Shown in pieces: positions 26,534 to 35,362 of a stretch of DNA of 64,000 nucleotides; position 1 is the first letter of the stretch, and every line of letters begins with the position of its first letter. The DNA is taken from NCBI RefSeq assembly GCF_013414195.1, contig NZ_JAATTV010000001.1, positions 1 through 64,000 on the forward strand, in the 5' to 3' direction. The stretch is from Psychrobacter sp. BI730 (GTDB taxonomy: Bacteria; Pseudomonadota; Gammaproteobacteria; Pseudomonadales; Moraxellaceae). Position numbers and translations under genes: made by a program. The notes under the pieces were generated by a model that saw only the letters and a list, made by a program, of their open reading frames with translations, ran no database searches and was not told where the DNA came from.

Positions 26534-27187
26534 ATGATGACACTTTATGGCTACTTTCGTAGTAGCACGTCTTACCGTACTCGTATCGCTATGAACTTAA
26601 AAGGCTTAGATTACGATGATATCACGATCAATCTGGCACAGGATGAGCAATTAGAATCTGCTTTCAAAGCGATTAATCCGCAAGGATTAGTACCTGTCCT
26701 ACAAGCTGAAGATTTATTATTATATCAAAGTCCAGCTATCTTGGAGTGGTTAGAAGAGGTCTACCCTGAGCATCCATTATTACCTAACGATGCTGCTGGA
26801 CGTATGCAGGTACGCGCGCTGAGCGCCATGATTGGTTGCGACATCCACCCAATTAATAATCGCCGCATTTTACAGTACCTACGCAATGAGCTGTCAGTAG
26901 ACGAGGAAAATGTGATTGCATGGTGCAACCGCTGGATCAGTGAAGGATTTTCTGCTTTAGAGACACGCTTAGCTGCGGATAACAATCGCGGACAATTCTG
27001 CTATGGGGACAGTCCTACTCTCGCAGATTGTTATTTGATTCCGCAAGTCTCTTCTGCTCGCCGCTTCAAAGTAGATTTGAGCGCTTATCCCAATATCGTC
27101 GCTATTGATACTCATTGCCGTACACTAAAAGCGTTCGCAGATGCCGATCCTATGATGCAACCTGATGCGCCGAAGCGTGAAGCCTAA
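26534..27187 (+). CDS. maiA: Maleylacetoacetate isomerase
   Basis: Zeta-class glutathione transferase of 217 residues that isomerises maleylacetoacetate to fumarylacetoacetate using glutathione. The diagnostic SSTSYRTRIAMNLKGL stretch near residues 10-25 holds the catalytic Ser/Ser/Cys-type motif region of the class, followed by NPQGLVPVL and the YQSPAILEWLEE glutathione-binding segment. The C-terminal domain has CDIHPINNRRIL and DSPTLADCYLIPQ-type residues. AAGGA lies 8 bases upstream. Together with phhA, tyrB, hpd and fahA it covers the lower pathway. Confidence 0.95.
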   Translation: MMTLYGYFRSSTSYRTRIAMNLKGLDYDDITINLAQDEQLESAFKAINPQGLVPVLQAEDLLLYQSPAILEWLEEVYPEHPLLPNDAAGRMQVRALSAMIGCDIHPINNRRILQYLRNELSVDEENVIAWCNRWISEGFSALETRLAADNNRGQFCYGDSPTLADCYLIPQVSSARRFKVDLSAYPNIVAIDTHCRTLKAFADADPMMQPDAPKREA

Positions 27188-27526
27188 TTTAAGACAGTTT
27201 TTATAGGATACCTATCTTTATAGAATATTTATCTTCTCAGCCAAATATTAAGTGACTTAAAATTAACACTTAATATTTGGTCTAGCTTTATTCTTCACAC
27301 CTTCATATTTTCGCAGCTTAATCTCTAACTTTATCGCTTAACTTTGCCTCATTGATTACTATTTATTCAATTTTTACAATATAATTTTTAATATATTCAT
27401 ATTAACGGTTGTATGGTGGGCAGCTGTTGGTTATTCTTTATATAAGCATTTGTCATCTCTCAAATTTGTACTTTATCAGCTATAGAAAAAAGTACTGTCT
27501 TATTCATCACAATAAGGTTGAACAAT
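27188..27526. other. Spacer with inverted repeat, no gene
   Basis: AT-rich 339-base stretch between maiA and the next flavoprotein gene. It holds a perfect inverted repeat soon after maiA, and presumably the promoter of the next gene; nothing else is recognisable. Confidence 0.5.
27241..27280 (+). terminator. 14-bp inverted repeat after maiA
   Basis: CCAAATATTAAGTG (27241-27254) and CACTTAATATTTGG (27267-27280) are exact inverted copies around a 12-base loop. Only a weak T-rich stretch follows, so termination is plausible but unproven. Confidence 0.5.
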
Positions 27527-28705
27527 ATGAATGATATATCCTCAGCAAAGATAACCACCCTACCATCGGATGCAGCAAACAAGATTTATGCATCAGCAAT
27601 CATGTTCAGAGATGAAACAGAAAGCGCTAGAAAAATTGCACCCGTGGTGGCCAATAAACTTTCAGAATTTGCATTATTTAGAATGGGGTTGCCTAAATCG
27701 TTAGGAGGATGGGCAGGCAACCCAGTAGAAACGCTAAAAACTTATGAGACGTTGGCCAGTGCTGAGGCCTCCGTTGCTTGGATCGTTTGGAACAACCATT
27801 TGGCCTGTACATTCGGTCGATTTTTGGACGAGTCCAGTATGAAAGAAGTATATAGCGACCCCTCTCATATTTATGCCAATTCCGCACGTCCTGAAGGCGT
27901 GGCCCAAACAGTAGATAATGGCTACATGGTATCAGGACAATGGACACTCGTCTCTGGAAGCCAATTGGCTGACTGGTTTGTGCTCCGTTGTCTCGTTATC
28001 TCCGAAGGCTCTCCTACGACCCTTGGCCCAGGTGCAAACTTAAAGCTATTTTTTATTCCCAAGAAAGACGTAAAAATCATTGATACGTGGGATGTGGGCG
28101 GTCTAAATGGCACAGGTAGCCACGATATAGTCATCAAAGGCGCTTTTGTCAAAGAGGCTTATGCAGTTGACTTTGATAGTCCTGTGGCTGTCGATACTGC
28201 CTACAGTCGTCTGCCTATCGGCTGTATCAATGCTGCTGGCTGTGCAGCGATGGCGCTAGGCGTATTAAAAGCCGCCATGGACGACTTGGTTGATATGTGT
28301 CTTGAAAGGGTAACGCCTGATAAGAGTCCAGATTTACGCGACCGTGCAACGGTACAGGCTACTATTGCTAAGAGCAAAACAATACTAGCATCGAAACGCG
28401 CCCAACTGCATTATAGTGTCGAGGTACTGTGGAAAGAGGCACAGCAGCAGAACACCTTTACTGATATACAGCTTGCAGATGTATGGGCAGCTTCTTGTGA
28501 AGGCGCAAGAGAAGCTCGTGACATAGTATCTGAAATTTACGCAGTAGCAGGCACAGCCTCCCTATATAAGAAGCATAAGATAGAACGAGCGCATAGAGAC
28601 ATTCATGCGATTTTGCAGCATGGCATTATTCAGCCTCACTGGATGAATCAAGCAGGTATGGCCTATGTTGGACTGACACCGAATGGTGCAATGTTTAGAA
28701 TATAA
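27527..28705 (+). CDS. Acyl-CoA-dehydrogenase-fold flavin monooxygenase
   Basis: Protein of 392 residues with the acyl-CoA dehydrogenase fold but more like the HpaB/DszC-type flavin-dependent monooxygenases (group D). It has KLSEFALFRMGLPKSLGGW near the N-terminus, ASVAWIVWNNH in the first helical part, YMVSGQWTLVSGSQLADWFV in the beta domain, and DVGGLNGTGSHDIV, the T/S-G-S-H-D pattern of that group. The C-terminal part ends with YAVAGTASLYKKHKIERAHRDIHA. Such enzymes use reduced flavin from a partner reductase; none is adjacent. I chose the ATG at 27527 (AAGG nine bases upstream) over a TTG three codons earlier. Substrate unknown; an aromatic one would suit the cluster. Confidence 0.8.
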   Translation: MNDISSAKITTLPSDAANKIYASAIMFRDETESARKIAPVVANKLSEFALFRMGLPKSLGGWAGNPVETLKTYETLASAEASVAWIVWNNHLACTFGRFLDESSMKEVYSDPSHIYANSARPEGVAQTVDNGYMVSGQWTLVSGSQLADWFVLRCLVISEGSPTTLGPGANLKLFFIPKKDVKIIDTWDVGGLNGTGSHDIVIKGAFVKEAYAVDFDSPVAVDTAYSRLPIGCINAAGCAAMALGVLKAAMDDLVDMCLERVTPDKSPDLRDRATVQATIAKSKTILASKRAQLHYSVEVLWKEAQQQNTFTDIQLADVWAASCEGAREARDIVSEIYAVAGTASLYKKHKIERAHRDIHAILQHGIIQPHWMNQAGMAYVGLTPNGAMFRI

Positions 28706-28719
28706 CAGCGTCTTAATTA

Positions 28720-28767
28720 TAAATCATAAGCGCTTGTAAGATACAACTTACAAGCGCTTATGATTTA
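28720..28767. repeat. 21-bp perfect inverted repeat
   Basis: Two exact 21-base arms (28720-28740 and 28747-28767) surround a six-base loop; the inner part of the left arm reads AAGCGCTTGTAAG. No T-run follows, and an ordinary terminator lies just beyond. It may aid 3' end stability of the flavoprotein mRNA or be a copy of a dispersed palindrome. Confidence 0.8.
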
Positions 28768-28807
28768 TCGATAGCTTTATTACTTTAATTGTTTATCTTT
28801 AAGCCGT

Positions 28808-28840
28808 AAAAAAGCAAGACATTGGATGTCTTGCTTTTTT
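28808..28840. terminator. Bidirectional terminator
   Basis: AAAAAAGCAAGACAT and ATGTCTTGCTTTTTT form a perfect 15-base-pair stem with a TGG loop, between the convergent flavoprotein and adhesin genes. Confidence 0.92.
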
Positions 28841-28874
28841 ATAGCCTACCGATAACTACAATTGAAAGGCTTTG

Positions 28875-31800
28875 TTAATCAAAATGGAAGCCTGCACCCA
28901 CTGCACCGCCTACGTTGCCTTGAGTATCTGCTGTACCATTTACCTTGATGACCCAGCGACCGTCATTAGATAATTTAGAGAAACCAATTGCTACAGCACT
29001 CTCTCCATTATAGGTACCGACACCGCCACCGATCAATGACTTACCTGCGATATAAGCCTGAGGCATTGCCGACATTGCCATTGCAGCTGAGATACCTGCG
29101 TTTGCATCGTCTTCTACTTCGTCGATTTTGTAGCCAAGATCGCTCATATTGTTATTGAGTCGACTATCAAGCGCGCTAAGCTGACTATAATTGACGGCGT
29201 CTGTTGCTTCGACCCCATCAGCGACACCAGTCATACGTTGGTTACCAGCATATAGACCTTGAGACGTCATACTTGGCCCATCTTGCATACTGATGCCCTC
29301 ACTATTGATAACCGTTGTCCCAACTGTGACACTATCAACGCTGATATTACCGTTTAGGTCAAACTTAATACTACTGCCATCTGCTGTGGTGGTGATGTTA
29401 TTGCCACCAGTGAAGCTGAGAACGCTACCATCGCCAATTGGTTTGTTAATATTGGCACCACTGTCTGCGCCAAAATTGAGTCCAGCATTTAGCTTATCCG
29501 TATTGGTTTTGATATTCGTGGTATTGGTCGTGATATTGCTGGTATTCGTAGCAATATTTGTCGTATTGGTCGCGATATTGGTTGTATTAGTGGTAATGCT
29601 CTCTGTGTTAATTTGCACATTTTCACTAATTTCAATCGTACCTTGTCTGATAGAAGCAATCGCACCATCAATATTGCTTTCACCCGTTCCACCAATGTCA
29701 CTGTTGGTAAAAGTACCATCTTCGGCATTGTAAACAGTGTCACCACCGATAATACTGCTGATACCAGTTCCTTGAGCATAAAGCTGACCACCATTTATAG
29801 CGTCCTGACTTGTCGCCGAAACTTCCCCATTTTGAACGTTGGTAATTTTGGTATCAGCGGCATCAATACCACTTTTTGTGATGCTTGGGCCACCTGCAAT
29901 GGTCAGTCCATCGTCATTCATAACCGTACCACCAGTGGTTACGCTATTCAAAGTAATATCTGGGTTCAGATCAAAGCTAATATCATTAGCATTGGTAGGT
30001 ATGGCTGCAGCTTGCAATGATGGACTACTATCGAAAGCAGCCACATCACTCACTGATTTCCTAGATACCTTGATATTACCGTCTTTACTGCTAAGGTCGA
30101 CAGCATCTCCTTGTTTTACCATCGTAGCGATATCACCTTGAGCGGTGATGCCCCAACCTTGATCCAAGGCAATGGCGACATCTTTTAACTGCCCAACATT
30201 GACAGCATCCGTATTTAGCACACCTTCCCCAACGTTGCGAATGGTGTTGCCTCCGTTATCTAGACCACGGCTACTCAATGAGACCTGCGAAACCATTCTA
30301 TTCACGCCATTTCCAACGAAGGTAAAGCCTGCATCACTCATGATGCTATTGCCTATCTGTATACTGCCATCATCTCCGAGGTCTAACTGATTATTCAGTT
30401 TCACTTGGACGCCAGTCGCAGAAGCGACAGTAGTCAGATTGTTATCTCCTGTGACATTGATGGTATCGCCTAATGCAAATTGCTGATCATTGGCACTATT
30501 GCCGTCACCAATTTTGATGCCTTTAGCGATTTCATCATTAGTCATAGTGAGCTGTGCAAAGTTTACGGCATCGGTTGGGGCAATTCCCTTATCAACTTTG
30601 ATAATTCTATTATTACCATTATCAAGACCTTCGTTGCTTAACGTAATGGTCTGATTAGGACCATCAGTGATGGTGACGCCTGCATTGTTAAGTACCGTGC
30701 TTTCCATTCTCACGCTACCGTTTTTACCAAGCATGACATCTTCAGCCAATCTAACATTTAGATTGCCCTCTTCATCAGCGATCACACCGATATTGTTCTC
30801 AGTTAACTCTGTCGCGCCTCCTTGGAGTGTCAACGTTTGACCCAACTTGCGATTGACGACAACGGTTGTATCATCTCCTGTGAAGTTCAGTCCTAGGTCC
30901 ACTGTATTGTTGGTTGCATTTAATTGTCTAACATTGACGGCATCTGTATCTCCCTGACCATCATCTACATTGATGATTCTATTACCGCCATTATCAAGAC
31001 CTTCACTACTCACACGAACTGTACTATCAGCAAAACTGGCACTCGTGAAAGTGACATCCTCTTTTGTAGCGATTTTAATACCACCATCCTCAGCAGTGAG
31101 AACAATGTTATCTCCTGTTAGGAAATTAGCCGTATTGTCCGTTTGGTTAAGCGTTTTGACATCAACGCCATCTATTTGAGCAACAATGGTCTGCATGGCA
31201 CTGTCCGCTTTTACCAGACTGGCTTTGCTATCAGCACTTAAATCAACAGCATAATCGGTCGTGTTGGTAAACTCGTCTTTGTCACCTGCTGTGACCGTAA
31301 CGGCAGAAGAGCCTGCTGAAGCAGTCACACCATCTGCATTGATGGTATAAACGTCTTGACCGCTACCACCTGTAGACTTCACAACACCCGCAATATTAGT
31401 ACCTGCGGCGACCTTTGTTTTAGCGGCAGCGGAGGCACTGTTAAGTTGGCTGACATTGACAGCATCATTTGGGTCTTCACCGTTATCAACATTGATAATC
31501 TTTTTGTTGGCAGCATTGATACCACCAGATCTGGTCATGCTTGGACCATTCAGAATAGTTAGACCATCACTGGTTAGAGCAGTACTAGGAATACCTAGTG
31601 GGCCATTTACTATAATACCTGCACCAGTAACCACTGTACTGCCTAGCCAATTACCTGTCAAGACACCTAGGCTATTAACAGTTGTTACAGGACCTAAATT
31701 ATAAGGAAGGCTACTACTACTTCCCATTTTGACACTTCCATTAGTGCCAAGGTCTACGTTTTCAGCTAACTTTACAGTTAGGGTATTATTACTAGCATCA

Positions 31801-33281
31801 GACTCTACCCCAATGTTGCCTGTAGTTAAAGCAGCAGTGGCCTCTGCACCACCTTTGATATTAAGTGTCTCACCAAGCTTACGATCCACGGGAGCTCCTC
31901 TATCACTCGCAAAGGTAATCTTGCTTTCTGATAAATCTTCAATAGATTGATTAGTAGCGTGTAGCTGACTACCATTGATAGCATCAGTACTGTCTGTATT
32001 GACTGCTCCAGCAGCAACGTGCTTGATCTGACGCTCATGTTCTACTGAACCAACAGATACTTGTGCTCCTTTATCACTTGTTACACCAGCGTAATTATAG
32101 ATCTTGTTGCCGATAATAAGGTTCTTTTCCTCCGTAGCTTCACTAAGCGTAGTTGATCCTACACCTAAAGCTACAGAACCGTCTCGACTTGCTGACGCCC
32201 CCACACCAAAAGCAGAGGATGCTGCACCTACTGAGCTTGAACGGACACCGACAGCAGTAGAAAGATTACCTTCGGACCGTGCTTTAACACCAACTGCTAA
32301 GGATGCAGCGCCCCCTGCTTCAGTATGCCCATATGGATTATTTGGATCCTCTATAAGATCACTACCAGTATATGCATTGAATAAGTCGTTAACACCATCA
32401 ACATTTGCAGCAGCATCTAAATCATCACCACCAATAGCAATAGATGAATGTCCTTTTGAGACAACATTCGCGCCAATAGCAATAGACTGCTCGCCACTTG
32501 CCAACGTTTGTTGTCCAGATTCCGAGCTACCAATAGCAATAGTTTGACTGCCAGTCGCCTTTGCATTGCCACCCATGGCCATAGCGTTATAACCTGTTGC
32601 GCCATCGTTGTTGGCATTGCCAATAGCTTCAGAGTCAACACTATAATATTTGGTTTTATTGTCTTTGACTATGTTGACCAATCTGTATAGCTGCGAGCCA
32701 TTAATTGCATCTTTACTCCCTGCCATCACAACACCATTGGATACATTGGTGATTTTGTTATTACCATTGTTTAGGCCACTATTGCTCAAAATGACACTAT
32801 TGGCTGGATTTATGACTGTAATCTTAATGCCTGAATTATCAACTAAAGTATCACCCGTTTTGAGACTGCCATCAGTCCCTAAGTCGACATTTTCATCGAG
32901 CTTTATCGTTAGCGCTTTATCACGCCTATTGGCAGTCACGCTGATATTTTTGGTATTGGGATCACCAATGACCGTTTCTCCACCCTGCACCGTTAGCGTT
33001 TGATGAAGGAATGAACTGGTATGTATTCTAGGTGTTGGGTCGTCTCCAACAAAGTAAGTACCCAATGCATTTGCCTGCATGCCAAAGCCAGCAGCTAGTA
33101 GCCCAAGCGCTATAGTGCTCAGACGTAACGTATGGATAACGGACAGGTTAGACGTTGTGTTAATGGTAGCGTTAGAGCTAACGCTAGATTTGGAAGATTT
33201 GCCACGTCCCTTCGCGTATTCACCAACGGCGGTAAAACAACTTAAGGCTTCATTCCAGATGACTTTATAGATGCGGTTCAT
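28875..33281 (-). CDS. Trimeric autotransporter adhesin (YadA/Hia family)
   Basis: Surface adhesin of 1468 residues. It begins with an ESPR-type extended signal region (MNRIYKVIWNEALSCFTAVGE), then a hydrophobic core ending at about residue 72 (GMQANA). YadA-like head repeats follow (SIAIGANVVSKG, SLAVGVKARSEG, STAVGVRSSSVG, SVALGVGST). Many neck/stalk motifs of the form DAVNVxQL or DAINGSQL alternate with beta-prism-like segments. A short coiled coil of heptads (TNTTNIA) precedes a final stalk. The last 75 or so residues (AGISAAMAMSAMPQAYIAGKS to GAGFHFD) form the YadA anchor, whose three copies make a 12-strand pore. Function by family: adhesion and autoaggregation. Transcribed alone, with a long palindrome-bearing upstream region. 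Confidence 0.96.
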   Translation of the reverse strand: MNRIYKVIWNEALSCFTAVGEYAKGRGKSSKSSVSSNATINTTSNLSVIHTLRLSTIALGLLAAGFGMQANALGTYFVGDDPTPRIHTSSFLHQTLTVQGGETVIGDPNTKNISVTANRRDKALTIKLDENVDLGTDGSLKTGDTLVDNSGIKITVINPANSVILSNSGLNNGNNKITNVSNGVVMAGSKDAINGSQLYRLVNIVKDNKTKYYSVDSEAIGNANNDGATGYNAMAMGGNAKATGSQTIAIGSSESGQQTLASGEQSIAIGANVVSKGHSSIAIGGDDLDAAANVDGVNDLFNAYTGSDLIEDPNNPYGHTEAGGAASLAVGVKARSEGNLSTAVGVRSSSVGAASSAFGVGASASRDGSVALGVGSTTLSEATEEKNLIIGNKIYNYAGVTSDKGAQVSVGSVEHERQIKHVAAGAVNTDSTDAINGSQLHATNQSIEDLSESKITFASDRGAPVDRKLGETLNIKGGAEATAALTTGNIGVESDASNNTLTVKLAENVDLGTNGSVKMGSSSSLPYNLGPVTTVNSLGVLTGNWLGSTVVTGAGIIVNGPLGIPSTALTSDGLTILNGPSMTRSGGINAANKKIINVDNGEDPNDAVNVSQLNSASAAAKTKVAAGTNIAGVVKSTGGSGQDVYTINADGVTASAGSSAVTVTAGDKDEFTNTTDYAVDLSADSKASLVKADSAMQTIVAQIDGVDVKTLNQTDNTANFLTGDNIVLTAEDGGIKIATKEDVTFTSASFADSTVRVSSEGLDNGGNRIINVDDGQGDTDAVNVRQLNATNNTVDLGLNFTGDDTTVVVNRKLGQTLTLQGGATELTENNIGVIADEEGNLNVRLAEDVMLGKNGSVRMESTVLNNAGVTITDGPNQTITLSNEGLDNGNNRIIKVDKGIAPTDAVNFAQLTMTNDEIAKGIKIGDGNSANDQQFALGDTINVTGDNNLTTVASATGVQVKLNNQLDLGDDGSIQIGNSIMSDAGFTFVGNGVNRMVSQVSLSSRGLDNGGNTIRNVGEGVLNTDAVNVGQLKDVAIALDQGWGITAQGDIATMVKQGDAVDLSSKDGNIKVSRKSVSDVAAFDSSPSLQAAAIPTNANDISFDLNPDITLNSVTTGGTVMNDDGLTIAGGPSITKSGIDAADTKITNVQNGEVSATSQDAINGGQLYAQGTGISSIIGGDTVYNAEDGTFTNSDIGGTGESNIDGAIASIRQGTIEISENVQINTESITTNTTNIATNTTNIATNTSNITTNTTNIKTNTDKLNAGLNFGADSGANINKPIGDGSVLSFTGGNNITTTADGSSIKFDLNGNISVDSVTVGTTVINSEGISMQDGPSMTSQGLYAGNQRMTGVADGVEATDAVNYSQLSALDSRLNNNMSDLGYKIDEVEDDANAGISAAMAMSAMPQAYIAGKSLIGGGVGTYNGESAVAIGFSKLSNDGRWVIKVNGTADTQGNVGGAVGAGFHFD
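29511..29594 (-). repeat. 21-bp tandem repeats in adhesin stalk
   Basis: Four full units of 21 bases, such as GATATTCGTGGTATTGGTCG and AATATTTGTCGTATTGGTCG (each one base short here), encode consecutive heptads like TNTTNIA in the coiled-coil part of the adhesin. A partial unit precedes them. Slippage would lengthen or shorten the stalk in frame. Confidence 0.8.
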
Positions 33282-33697
33282 GATGCGTACTCCCTTACAG
33301 ACTTGTCAGATTTAAAAAATCAGAGATAAGATCTATGTCAGAGAGACGATATGACAAAATAAAACGGGTTATAAGCTTATAATAACGAGACCTTGTTCAA
33401 ATAGTAGTTGTAGTAGTCTTTAAGGAATAAGACGTTTTGTTTTGTATAATCTTTATCACTCTCTGTATATATTAGTATTACCGAATATATACAGAGAGAC
33501 AATACCGTTCATCCGTGTTTTGATACCGTTCGTCGGTTATATTCATATAAACGAATATAACTACTTTTAATTTTTTTTATTTATAATAAATTACGTCGGT
33601 TTTAAAAAGAGTCAGCTTTTATCTATTACTAAATATGCGCTTATACACATTAAAAATACATGATAAGCGCATATTAGTTACATAAATTGTTTCTGCA
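33282..33697. promoter_or_regulatory. Adhesin upstream region
   Basis: This 416-base AT-rich spacer holds no gene. It contains a 15-base-pair inverted repeat (33459-33498), a pair of direct repeats (ATACCGTTCATCCG and ATACCGTTCGTCGG, around 33503-33538) and a smaller inverted repeat TTATATTC/GAATATAA just beyond. It must contain the adhesin promoter and looks unusually rich in sites. Confidence 0.6.
33459..33498. promoter_or_regulatory. 15-bp inverted repeat upstream of adhesin gene
   Basis: CTCTCTGTATATATT (33459-33473) and AATATATACAGAGAG (33484-33498) are exact inverted copies with ten bases between. It lies about 180-220 bases before the adhesin start and lacks a T-run, so an operator is more likely than a terminator for the kinase gene. 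Confidence 0.55.
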
Positions 33698-35362
33698 TTA
33701 TTTATCTTTTTGTCTGCTAGGTAGCACTATTTGAACCACCAACCCTTGGATACCATCTTGGCGATTATGAGCATTGATATATCCTTTATGCGCCATGACT
33801 ACAGCATGGACAATGGCCAATCCAAGACCATAGCCGCCAGTATCACGATGCCGAGCAGTATCGAGCCGCACAAAGGGATGAAAAATACGCTCTAAGTCTT
33901 TTTCTGCGACACCGCCACCTTCGTCTGTTATATTAATTTGAACAGCTGGTACCTTATTGTCCATTTGTATTGCCTTTATTTCAGCAATCACTGTCGAACC
34001 CGCTGCTGTGTGCATAAAGGCATTGCGAATGACATTTTCAAGCGCGCTATACAACTGCTCTGCATTACCTTGGACTGTCCAAAATCCTTCCAAACTATCT
34101 AGCGCTGAGGCTACAGGCGGTTGCCATTGCCAATGTACGTCTTTATGTTGAAACTCAAAGCAGACATCCTCTCCAATATTGCTAATGATGTCGGATATGT
34201 CGACTGCTTCACTTTCCAAATTATCGACGGTATATTGCTGCATTTGTAGAGACTGAATATGAATGATTTGCTCAATTAGCTCATTCATTCGTGTAGATTC
34301 TTTATCGATACGGTCCAGATAACGATTGGCATTGGGCGCAAAGTCTCGAGTCAGCTCAGTCGCGACATCCAGACGAGCAAGCGGCGAACGCAGCTCATGT
34401 GAGATATCACTAAGCATTTGCTTACGTGCCAGCTCACTATCGACGAGCCTCGTTGATAGATGGGCAACGTCTTTAGCTAGTAGCCCCAATTCATCATCGC
34501 CCATCTTGGACAGTTCTGGATTGGCTTGATAATTACCATCGATCATACGGTGTACGGTATTTTGTACACGGCCAATTCGCTGGGTCAGCGTACGACTGAG
34601 CCATATGCAGACCAATACACTAAAGATAACGATCAATAGCAAACGGATTGGAAAATTACCGTGCTGTATCTCTACCACGTCTGAAAAACGCAAGTGCGGA
34701 CGCAACTGTATGATGATTGACTGACCATCAGGTAATTCAACAGACATATCGGCCAGTTCAGGACGAGTATCGATATCAGCCACTGCTGCGCTACTTGCCG
34801 TTCTTGGCTTTAGGAGTTTTTGCCAAAAAGACGGCTCATCTTTTGGTATCTCAGTGTCGTGTTCACGCAGTCTATTGTCAGCATTGCGACCTTCTAGACC
34901 ATAAACGCTATTCTCTACTCTAGGTGGCCTAGGTGGTATTTGCTGCAACGGTTGTATCGCACGATCCATTAGCCGCCGACCACTTTGCAACTGTCCTTGC
35001 GCGCGATCGTCTTTGTCACGATAACGCGGGAATATAATAGCGCCCTGCTCATCATAGACTCTGATTTGATTCATCAGCTGGCGGTCTTGACGATACATCT
35101 GCCTGACAGAGTCTACATCACCAGCCCGTAGCGCCGCGACCATCTCTTCACGCTTTATCAATAGACTATCGATTTGTACATCCATACGAGAGGTCAGCTC
35201 TTTTTCAGCTAACCAGCGCTCTACCATGATAGACAATACAGAGGTGATTAAAATCGTCAGTAATAAGCTCAGAAACATACGCCAAAACAAGGTAATGCGC
35301 ACCTTAAACTTAGGTGCTTTTTTGAGGGTCTGCTCAGAAGCTTTCATCGATATGTCCGTCAT
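33698..35362 (-). CDS. Sensor histidine kinase, CpxA-like
   Basis: Inner-membrane sensor kinase of 554 residues. A first helix (about 26-47), a periplasmic sensor domain with a Pro/Arg-rich stretch (LQQIPPRPPR), and a second helix (about 239-257) lead into a HAMP domain. The dimerisation domain carries the phospho-accepting H322 in DISHELRSPLAR. The ATPase domain has the N box (ENVIRNAFMHT), the G1 box (DEGGGV) and GGYGLGLAIV. Its ATG overlaps the stop of the response regulator by one base (TAATG). Architecture and the divergent CpxP-like gene point to a CpxA role in sensing envelope stress, although RstB-type kinases look similar. Confidence 0.9.
   Translation of the reverse strand: MTDISMKASEQTLKKAPKFKVRITLFWRMFLSLLLTILITSVLSIMVERWLAEKELTSRMDVQIDSLLIKREEMVAALRAGDVDSVRQMYRQDRQLMNQIRVYDEQGAIIFPRYRDKDDRAQGQLQSGRRLMDRAIQPLQQIPPRPPRVENSVYGLEGRNADNRLREHDTEIPKDEPSFWQKLLKPRTASSAAVADIDTRPELADMSVELPDGQSIIIQLRPHLRFSDVVEIQHGNFPIRLLLIVIFSVLVCIWLSRTLTQRIGRVQNTVHRMIDGNYQANPELSKMGDDELGLLAKDVAHLSTRLVDSELARKQMLSDISHELRSPLARLDVATELTRDFAPNANRYLDRIDKESTRMNELIEQIIHIQSLQMQQYTVDNLESEAVDISDIISNIGEDVCFEFQHKDVHWQWQPPVASALDSLEGFWTVQGNAEQLYSALENVIRNAFMHTAAGSTVIAEIKAIQMDNKVPAVQINITDEGGGVAEKDLERIFHPFVRLDTARHRDTGGYGLGLAIVHAVVMAHKGYINAHNRQDGIQGLVVQIVLPSRQKDK

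Noticed and set aside
29293..29733. Open frame of 146 codons on the plus strand
   Set aside because: It lies antisense to the adhesin gene. Its Val/Leu-rich repeats mirror the adhesin repeats, and it has no ribosome binding site or domain.
32104..32547. Open frame of 147 codons on the plus strand
   Set aside because: Antisense shadow of the adhesin head repeats, Pro/Ser-rich by base composition alone.
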